From the NCBI RefSeq assembly GCF_014269185.2, contig NZ_JABWRZ020000001.1:3621001-3685000 (forward strand): a DNA stretch of 64,000 bases, written 5' to 3'. Every line of letters begins with the position of its first letter. The stretch's first letter is position 1. This DNA comes from Pseudomonas oryzicola (lineage in GTDB: Bacteria; Pseudomonadota; Gammaproteobacteria; Pseudomonadales; Pseudomonadaceae). The notes beneath the pieces were generated by a model. It was not told where the DNA came from. It ran no database searches and saw only the letters and a list, made by a program, of their open reading frames with translations. Positions 58,301 through 64,000 of this stretch are shown one piece after another. The position numbers and the translations under genes are program-made.

Positions 58301-59551
58301 TCACTCATAACGTAGCGCCTCTGCAGGCTGGGTGCGCGCCGCACGCCAGGCCGGGTACAGGGTGGCGAAGAAACTCAGGACCAGCGCCGCAGCACAGACC
58401 ATGTACACGTCCTGGGCCTGGATCTGCGACGGCAGGTAATCGATGAAGTACACGTCGGCATTGAGGAACTTGTGCCCGATCAGTTTCTCGATGCCGGCGA
58501 TCACCGCACTGACGTTCAGCGCGGCGACGATCCCGACCACGGCGCCGATCAGGGTACCGATCACCCCGATCACCGTGCCCTGGACCATGAAGATGAGCAT
58601 GATCTGCCCGGGCGTGGCGCCCAGGGTGCGCAGGATGGCGATGTCGCCGCGCTTGTCGTTGACCACCATCACCAGGGTGGAAATGATGTTGAACGCCGCC
58701 ACGGCCACGATCAGCAGCAACAGCAGGCCGATCATGGCCTTTTCCATGCGGATCGCCTGGTACAGGTTGCCATGGGTGCGGGTCCAGTCACGGCTGTAGA
58801 ACTCCTGGTCACCCAGGCGCTGGGCGATGTCCCAGGCCACTCGCGGCGCCTGGAACAGGTCGTCGAACTTCAGGCGCAGGCCCTGCACCTGGTCGGGTTT
58901 CCAGCGGTGCAGGCGGGACAGGTCGCTGATGTTGGTCAGGCCCAGGTAGCCGTCGATCTCGCCCGCCCCGACGTGGAAGGTACCGACCACGGTGAAGCGC
59001 TTCATGCGCGGGAACATGCCGGCCGGGGTCACACTGACCTCGGGGGCGACGAAGGTGAGTTTGTCGCCAATCGACACCCCCAGCTTGGCCGCGGCCTTGT
59101 CGCCGATCATGATGCCCCACTCGCCCGGCGCCAGCTGGTCGAGGCGGCCCTGCAGGACGAACTTGTCGATGATCGACACCTCGCGCTCGCGGGCCGGGTC
59201 GATGCCGTTGAGCAGCACCTTCTGCACCTTGCCGTCATGGGTCAGCAGGCCTTGCATCTGGGTGAAGGGCGCAACCGCCTGTACCTGCGGATTCTGCTTT
59301 ACTTGTTGGGCAAGGGCAGGCCAGTCGGCTATAGGCTGGCCGCTCTCCAGCGTGGCATGCGGGATCATGCCCAGCACGCGGGTGCGCATCTCGTGGTCGA
59401 AACCGTTCATCACCGAGAGCACCACGATCATCACCACCACGCCCAGGGCGAGGCCGATCATCGAGGTCAGGGAAATGAACGAGACGAAGTGATTGCGACG
59501 TTTGGCACGGGTATAACGCGTGCCGATGAATGCGAAAAGAGGTCTGAACAT
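58301..59551 (-). CDS. lolC: Lipoprotein-releasing ABC transporter permease, first copy
   Basis: A 416-residue paralogue of the permease at 56308-57549 with the same start pattern ([20 protein letters not shown]). Membrane segments: [57 protein letters not shown] (in parts), [19 protein letters not shown]. First gene of the lolCDE operon. Confidence 0.93.
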   Translation of the reverse strand: MFRPLFAFIGTRYTRAKRRNHFVSFISLTSMIGLALGVVVMIVVLSVMNGFDHEMRTRVLGMIPHATLESGQPIADWPALAQQVKQNPQVQAVAPFTQMQGLLTHDGKVQKVLLNGIDPAREREVSIIDKFVLQGRLDQLAPGEWGIMIGDKAAAKLGVSIGDKLTFVAPEVSVTPAGMFPRMKRFTVVGTFHVGAGEIDGYLGLTNISDLSRLHRWKPDQVQGLRLKFDDLFQAPRVAWDIAQRLGDQEFYSRDWTRTHGNLYQAIRMEKAMIGLLLLLIVAVAAFNIISTLVMVVNDKRGDIAILRTLGATPGQIMLIFMVQGTVIGVIGTLIGAVVGIVAALNVSAVIAGIEKLIGHKFLNADVYFIDYLPSQIQAQDVYMVCAAALVLSFFATLYPAWRAARTQPAEALRYE

Positions 59552-59644
59552 GTCGGGGCTTGTTCGGATGAAAGGGAACGTCCTTGTGGCGAGGCGCCTG
59601 CGGCGGCTTTACACTCGGACCACCGCCGCTACCTTGGGTTCGCC

Positions 59645-60229
59645 ATGACGACATTAGACGAAGAAGATCGCCGCGAATACTACCGCATCGAAGATCAGAT
59701 CGCACTTCAAATCAGCCCCCTCAGCGCGGCCGAAGCCCTTGACCCAGATGTGTTGCAAGATGATTCGCCGCTGTTCAACCTGCTCAGCGAGCTGCACCTG
59801 TCCGACTTCGAGTCGCAGCACCTGCTGCGCCAGCTGAGCGAAAAGGACCGCACCCTCGCCGCGTTCCTGCGCGCGCAGAACAAACGCCTCGATCTGCTCA
59901 GCGCGGTGGTTGCCCAGACCCTGATCGGCGAAGTGGGCCAGCCCCAGCCGGTGGTCATTTCCGAGGGCGGCATCGAATTCACGCAAGCCACGCGGCTGGC
60001 CCCCGGTACCCGGGTAAAGGTGAAGATGGTGCTGATGCCGCGCGCCCATGGCCTGCTGCTGCGCGGCAAGGTCACCCATTGCGACCCGCGCCCGGAGGGC
60101 GGCTTCGAGGTCGGCACCGAATTCACCGACATGACCGATGCCCAGCGTCAACTGCTGGCGCGCTACATCCTGCAGCGCCAGCAACAACAACGGCGCCAGC
60201 AGCTGGAACAGAACGACCCCGCCTCCTGA
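59645..60229 (+). CDS. PilZ-domain protein, larger type
   Basis: A 194-residue protein. N-terminal RREYYRIED contains the RxxxR-like motif; a helical middle (LFNLLSELHLSDFESQHLL, in parts) precedes a C-terminal PilZ-like beta region (VVISEGGIEFTQATRL, GLLLRGKVTHCDP). Ends in a Gln-rich tail. Possible c-di-GMP binding; the DxSxxG motif is altered to SEGG. Divergent from lolC. Confidence 0.78.
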   Translation: MTTLDEEDRREYYRIEDQIALQISPLSAAEALDPDVLQDDSPLFNLLSELHLSDFESQHLLRQLSEKDRTLAAFLRAQNKRLDLLSAVVAQTLIGEVGQPQPVVISEGGIEFTQATRLAPGTRVKVKMVLMPRAHGLLLRGKVTHCDPRPEGGFEVGTEFTDMTDAQRQLLARYILQRQQQQRRQQLEQNDPAS

Positions 60230-60260
60230 GCCCATTTTTCCCTGATTTGAAGGAACGAAC

Positions 60261-60983
60261 GTGACCCTGATCTACGGCCATCGCGGCGCCAAGGGCGAAG
60301 CGCCCGAGAATACCCTGAAGAGCTTCCAGCAATGCCTGGCCCACGGCGTGACCCGCTGCGAGCTGGACCTGCACCTGTCGGCCGACAACGAGCTGATGGT
60401 GATCCACGACCCCACCCTCAAGCGCACCACCGGCAAGCGCGGCAAGGTGGTCGAACACACCGCCGCCGACCTGGTCCGGATCGACGCCCGCAAAGGCGGC
60501 CCCGGCCACGTCCAGCCCTGCCCCATCCCGAGGCTGGAAGAACTGTTCCAGAAGTGCCCGTTCGAGCACTGGCAGCTGGAAGTGAAAAGCGCTTCGCGCA
60601 CCCGCGCCGCCACCACCGTGCTGGCGATCCGTGAACTGGCCCAGCAGTACGGCCTGCTGGACAAGGTGACCATCACCTCCAGCTCGCGCGAAGTGCTGGG
60701 CGCCGCACAGGAACTGGTACCGGACGTGAAACGCGGGCTGGTAGCCGAATACGCCTGGCTCGACCCGTTGAAGGTGGCGCAGAACTATGGCTGCAATCTG
60801 CTGGCATTGAACTGGACACTGTGCACGCCGGAGCGCCTGCTGAAAGCGCAGAGCCAGGGGTTGCACGTGTCGGTATGGACGGTCAACGAACCGGCACTGA
60901 TGCGCCGGCTCGCTGACTTTGGCGTGGACAGCCTGATTACAGACTTTCCCGGTTTGGCCAAGACCACCCTCGGGCAGGGTTGA
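60261..60983 (+). CDS. Glycerophosphodiester phosphodiesterase family protein
   Basis: A 240-residue GDPD enzyme starting at GTG 60261 with AAGGAACG upstream. Motifs: YGHRGAKGEAPENT (His-Arg), CELDLHLSADNELMVIHDPTL with ELD and HD, and KSASRTRAA. Hydrolyses glycerophosphodiesters to glycerol 3-phosphate and an alcohol. No signal peptide, so cytoplasmic. Confidence 0.9.
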   Translation: MTLIYGHRGAKGEAPENTLKSFQQCLAHGVTRCELDLHLSADNELMVIHDPTLKRTTGKRGKVVEHTAADLVRIDARKGGPGHVQPCPIPRLEELFQKCPFEHWQLEVKSASRTRAATTVLAIRELAQQYGLLDKVTITSSSREVLGAAQELVPDVKRGLVAEYAWLDPLKVAQNYGCNLLALNWTLCTPERLLKAQSQGLHVSVWTVNEPALMRRLADFGVDSLITDFPGLAKTTLGQG

Positions 60984-61025
60984 AATCGGTCTCTCCGACC
61001 GGCTCAGGCCACCGGTCGGAGCCGC

Positions 61026-62420
61026 TCAAAAAAGCCGGTTCAGGCCGTCGTAGGCAGCTACCCGATAGGCTTCGGCCATGGTCGGGTAGTTGAACGTGGT
61101 GTTGACGAAGTACTTCAGGTTGTTCAGCTCGCCCGGCTGGTTCATCACCGCCTGGCCGATGTGGACGATTTCCGAAGCCTGGTAGCCGAAGCAGTGCACG
61201 CCCAGCACTTCCAAGGTTTCGCGATGGAACAGGATCTTCAGCATGCCTTGCGGCTCGCCGGCAATCTGCGCACGGGCCATGCTCTTGAAGAAGGCCTTGC
61301 CCACTTCGTACGGCACCTTGGCCTGGGTCAGCTCCTGCTCGTTCTTGCCGATCGAACTGATCTCGGGAATGGTGTAGATGCCGGTCGGCACGTCGTTGAC
61401 GAAACGCCAGCTGCCATTGTCGACGATGCTGCCCGCTGCCGAGCGGCCCTGGTCGTGGGCGGCACTGGCCAGGCTCGGCCAGCCGATCACATCACCGGCA
61501 CCGTAGATGTTCGGCACGCTGGTGCGGTAGCTCTCGTCGACCTCGATCTGGCCGCGGCTGTTGACCTTGATGCCGATGTTTTCCAGGCCCAGCTTGTCGG
61601 TGTTGCCGGTACGGCCGTTGCACCACAGCAAGGCGTCGGCCTTGATCTTCTTGCCGGACTTGAGGTGCAGGATCACGCCGTTGTCCAGGCCTTCGACGCG
61701 CTCATAGTCTTCGTTGTGGCGCACGGTGATGTTGTTGTTGCTGAAGTGGTAGCTCAGCGCCTGGGAAATTTCCGAATCGAGGAAACTCAGCAGCTGGCCA
61801 CGGTTGTCCACCAGTTCCACCAGCACGCCCAGGCCGCTGAAGATCGAGGCGTATTCGCAACCGATCACGCCGGCGCCGTACACGATCAGTTTACGCGGGG
61901 TGTGGCTGAGGCTGAGGATGGTGTCGCTGTCGTAGACGCGCGGGTGGTTGAAGTCGATGTCGGCCGGGCGGTATGGGCGCGAGCCGGTGGCGATGATGAT
62001 GTGCTTGGCGTTGAGCTTTTCCACCACACCGTTCGGGCAGACCACTTCGATGGTCTGCTCGTCGGCGAAGCTGCCGGTACCGACGAACACATCGACGCGG
62101 TTACGCGCGTAATAGCCGGTGCGCGAGGCCACCTGCTTGGCGATGACCTTCTCGGCGCTCTTCAGCACGTCGGGGAACGAGAACCAGCGCGGCTCGCCGA
62201 TGGCACGGAACATCGGGTTGGTGTTGAACTGCATGATCTGCCGCACCGAGTGACGCAGTGCCTTGGACGGGATGGTACCCAGGTGGGTGCAGTTGCCCCC
62301 GACCTGGCGACGGCTGTCGACCATCGCCACCTTGCGCCCTGCTTTGGCGGCGTTCATTGCCGCGCCTTCCCCGGCCGGGCCGGAACCCAGCACCACTACG
62401 TCGTAGTTGTAGACAGCCAT
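61026..62420 (-). CDS. sthA: Soluble pyridine nucleotide transhydrogenase
   Basis: A 464-residue FAD flavoprotein interconverting NADH/NADPH. ATG 62420 gives [19 protein letters not shown] (FAD-binding GxGxxG). The active-site region is [19 protein letters not shown], with Thr in place of the second redox Cys, as in transhydrogenases. Further: [43 protein letters not shown]. Confidence 0.96.
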   Translation of the reverse strand: MAVYNYDVVVLGSGPAGEGAAMNAAKAGRKVAMVDSRRQVGGNCTHLGTIPSKALRHSVRQIMQFNTNPMFRAIGEPRWFSFPDVLKSAEKVIAKQVASRTGYYARNRVDVFVGTGSFADEQTIEVVCPNGVVEKLNAKHIIIATGSRPYRPADIDFNHPRVYDSDTILSLSHTPRKLIVYGAGVIGCEYASIFSGLGVLVELVDNRGQLLSFLDSEISQALSYHFSNNNITVRHNEDYERVEGLDNGVILHLKSGKKIKADALLWCNGRTGNTDKLGLENIGIKVNSRGQIEVDESYRTSVPNIYGAGDVIGWPSLASAAHDQGRSAAGSIVDNGSWRFVNDVPTGIYTIPEISSIGKNEQELTQAKVPYEVGKAFFKSMARAQIAGEPQGMLKILFHRETLEVLGVHCFGYQASEIVHIGQAVMNQPGELNNLKYFVNTTFNYPTMAEAYRVAAYDGLNRLF

Positions 62421-62624
62421 GCGTACTCCTTCAGAACTGGCCCGCAAGCCACGGTCGCTCGCGGGGCGCGATCATGCCGCCGGGGCGCCATGAGAAAATT
62501 CGGGTGCAGTCTAATCAAGCGTGAACGCCGCGCACATTAACCCTTGGTCGCGTCGTAGGCCAATTTTGCCCGCACTACATGTGGTTCACCCACTCCCTGG
62601 CGGCGATCATCCCTGTTTGCGCTT

Positions 62625-63623
62625 TCACTCGCCTTTCACTGCCCGTTCGAACGCGGGCGTAGCTCGGGAGACGAAGCCACCCTCGGCCCGAGTCACCAGA
62701 ACAGCGGGCAGGCCATGCGCCACGGCAAAATCCCAGCCACGTTGCGGGCCCAGGATCAACAGCAGTGTCGAATAGCCGTCTGCCCGCAGTGCCGAGGCAT
62801 CGAGCACGGTGACCGCGGCCAGGTCATGCTGCACCGGGCGCCCGAGGCGGGCATCGAAGGTATGCGAATAGCGCCGGCCATTGTCCTCGAAATAGTGCCG
62901 ATAGTCACCCGAGGTTGATACTGAAAGGCCATTGAGCGGAATGATCTGCCGGGCGATCTGGCGGTCTTCGCGGGGTAGCTCCAGGGCAATGCGCCAGCGG
63001 CTGCCGTCAGGCTTGTGACCGACTGCCTTGAGCTCGCCGGTCGCTTCAGCAATGAAGCTGGCCACCCCCATGGCCTGCAGGCGTGCAGCGATAAGGTCGA
63101 CGGCATGGCCGGCGGCAATGCTGTTGAAGTCGAGCTGCACCGGGGCATCCTTGCACAGGGCCTGGCCCTGGATATGCAGGTGCCGGTAGCCCACCCGCTG
63201 ACGCACCCGCGCCAGGGCCTGCGGGTCGGGCACCCGCGCGTGGCGTGCCTGGGGGCCGAACCCCCACAGGTCGAGCAACGGCTCGACGGTGAGGTCGAAG
63301 GCGCCATCGCTCTGCTCGGCCAGTTGCTGGCCCAGGCTGACCAGTTCGAGCATGTCGGCCGGCAAGGCCATGCACTGGTTGGCGGGCAGCAAGTTGAACT
63401 GGCTGACGGTGGAGTCGCCGCGGTAGGTTGAGTAGTGCTGATCGATGCCGTTGAGGATGGCCTCGACCGCCGCCTGGACTTGGGCCGGCGCCGGGCCACC
63501 AGGCTCGCGGATGTACTGGATGCTGTAACTGCTGCCCATGGTCGGGCCACCCAGGCGTTCGACGGTCGGGCCCTGGTTACAGGCGGTCAGGAGCATCAGG
63601 ATGAACAGGAGGGCTCTGCGCAA
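62625..63623 (-). CDS. apbE: FAD:protein FMN transferase lipoprotein
   Basis: A 332-residue ApbE family protein. Lipoprotein signal (ALLFILMLLTAC, Cys15). Motifs: GGPTMGSSYSIQY, AAGHAVDLIAARL, EATGELKAVGHKPDG, YSHTFDARLGRPV. It attaches FMN to periplasmic-facing flavoproteins such as the Nqr/Rnf subunits. Its usual neighbour is nqr genes, which are outside the window if present. Confidence 0.93.
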   Translation of the reverse strand: MRRALLFILMLLTACNQGPTVERLGGPTMGSSYSIQYIREPGGPAPAQVQAAVEAILNGIDQHYSTYRGDSTVSQFNLLPANQCMALPADMLELVSLGQQLAEQSDGAFDLTVEPLLDLWGFGPQARHARVPDPQALARVRQRVGYRHLHIQGQALCKDAPVQLDFNSIAAGHAVDLIAARLQAMGVASFIAEATGELKAVGHKPDGSRWRIALELPREDRQIARQIIPLNGLSVSTSGDYRHYFEDNGRRYSHTFDARLGRPVQHDLAAVTVLDASALRADGYSTLLLILGPQRGWDFAVAHGLPAVLVTRAEGGFVSRATPAFERAVKGE

Positions 63624-63655
63624 AGGGTGGGTTCTCGGTGGCTGTGCTGGCCTTA

Positions 63656-63717
63656 TCGCGGATAAATCCGCTCCTGCAGGATATGCACCGCCTGTGCAGG
63701 AGCGGATTTATCCGCGA
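63656..63717. repeat. REP pair with 23-bp perfect arms upstream of apbE
   Basis: The arm at 63656-63678 begins TCGCGGATAAATCCGCTCC and is exactly repeated inverted at 63695-63717. The same REP core (GGAGCGGATTTATCCGC) occurs at 45488-45504. Confidence 0.78.
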
Positions 63718-63750
63718 TGAGGCCAGCATAGACAACACAAAATCCGGACA

Positions 63751-63784
63751 AAAAAACGGGAACCCGAAGGTTCCCGTTTTTTTT
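63751..63784 (-). terminator. Terminator downstream of gap
   Basis: On the minus strand AACGGGAACC, TTCG loop, GGTTCCCGTT and a T-run. T-runs on both sides could make it bidirectional. It lies 18 bases past the gap stop. Confidence 0.9.
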
Positions 63785-63802
63785 CATTGCCTTACAAGCG
63801 AA

Positions 63803-64000
63803 TCAGCGCGGAAACGCTGGCGGGTTCACACCGGCCATCTCTTCCATCACGCGAACCACCTGGCAGCTGTAACCGAATTCGTTGTCGTACCAGACGTACA
63901 GGACAACGCGGTTGTCGTTGGCGATGGTCGCTTCAGCGTCAACCACACCGGCGTGGCGCGAACCGACGAAGTCGGTCGAAACCACTTCCTGCGAGCTGAC
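63803..64000 (-). CDS. gap: Glyceraldehyde-3-phosphate dehydrogenase, C-terminal part
   Basis: The last 65 codons of a GAPDH gene running in from beyond the window: FVGSRHAGVVDAEATIAND, VVLYVWYDNEFGYSCQVVRVME (in parts), both conserved C-terminal motifs. The specificity (NAD or NADP; gapA or gapB type) cannot be told from this piece. Confidence 0.92.
   Translation of the reverse strand, partial: VSSQEVVSTDFVGSRHAGVVDAEATIANDNRVVLYVWYDNEFGYSCQVVRVMEEMAGVNPPAFPR

Noticed and set aside
58472..60229. Long frame suggesting a fused 585-residue PilZ protein
   Set aside because: Only the part from ATG 59645 is real; the upstream part is antisense to lolC.
61161..62540. 459-residue plus-strand frame
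   Set aside because: Antisense to sthA, which has complete family motifs.

Overview
The window is chromosomal DNA from a Pseudomonas putida-group bacterium carrying one apparently complete prophage of about 43.7 kb. The host genes at the right follow an order I recognise from pseudomonads (dusA, tal, rssC-rssB, PilZ, mlaA, queF, copRS, lolCDE, GDPD, sthA, apbE, gap). The intergenic spaces carry REP sequences typical of P. putida (for example at 46795-46823). All assignments come from reading the translated sequence; no database search was run.

Layout. Positions 1-735 are the scar of an older element integrated at dusA: an integrase pseudogene with an internal deletion and a nonsense codon, and a replaced dusA 5' end. 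The resident prophage runs from the left att core (718-735) to the right att core (44449-44466), which lies inside the 5' end of intact dusA. From left to right it holds: accessory genes (ankyrin protein, SDH-type serine protease, a three-gene RHH/membrane/Cas2-like cassette, a membrane protein); a DNA-damage block (umuC-umuD, SRAP protein, D12-class adenine methylase) with two LexA-type boxes; lysis genes (Rz/Rz1, GH19 endolysin); a P2-like contractile tail module; a lambda-like head, portal and terminase module; holin; a Q-like antiterminator; an iteron-rich intergenic region; a primase-helicase; CII-like and Cro-like genes; the CI-type repressor; a rightward operon of small early or accessory genes including a C5 DNA methylase and two PrtN-like proteins; and the integrase.

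How it fits together. CI and Cro diverge from a shared operator region, and a second operator pair with the same half-sites (TAGCA-N2-TGCTA) covers a strong-looking promoter just downstream of cI. The leftward transcript makes Cro, CII, primase-helicase and Q. A terminator-like hairpin follows Q, and several more lie at gene borders in the late region, so processive antitermination is the simplest reading. The virion would have a lambda-type capsid and a contractile P2-type tail.

Right of the prophage (44383-64000) is ordinary core genome: tRNA modification, transaldolase, a PhoD-like phosphatase, the RssB/RssC regulatory pair, two PilZ proteins, MlaA, a degenerate HAD protein, QueF, a copper two-component system with an upstream CopR-type box, the Lol lipoprotein exporter, GDPD, soluble transhydrogenase, ApbE and the end of a GAPDH gene. 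I saw no tRNA, rRNA, CRISPR array or intact insertion sequence.
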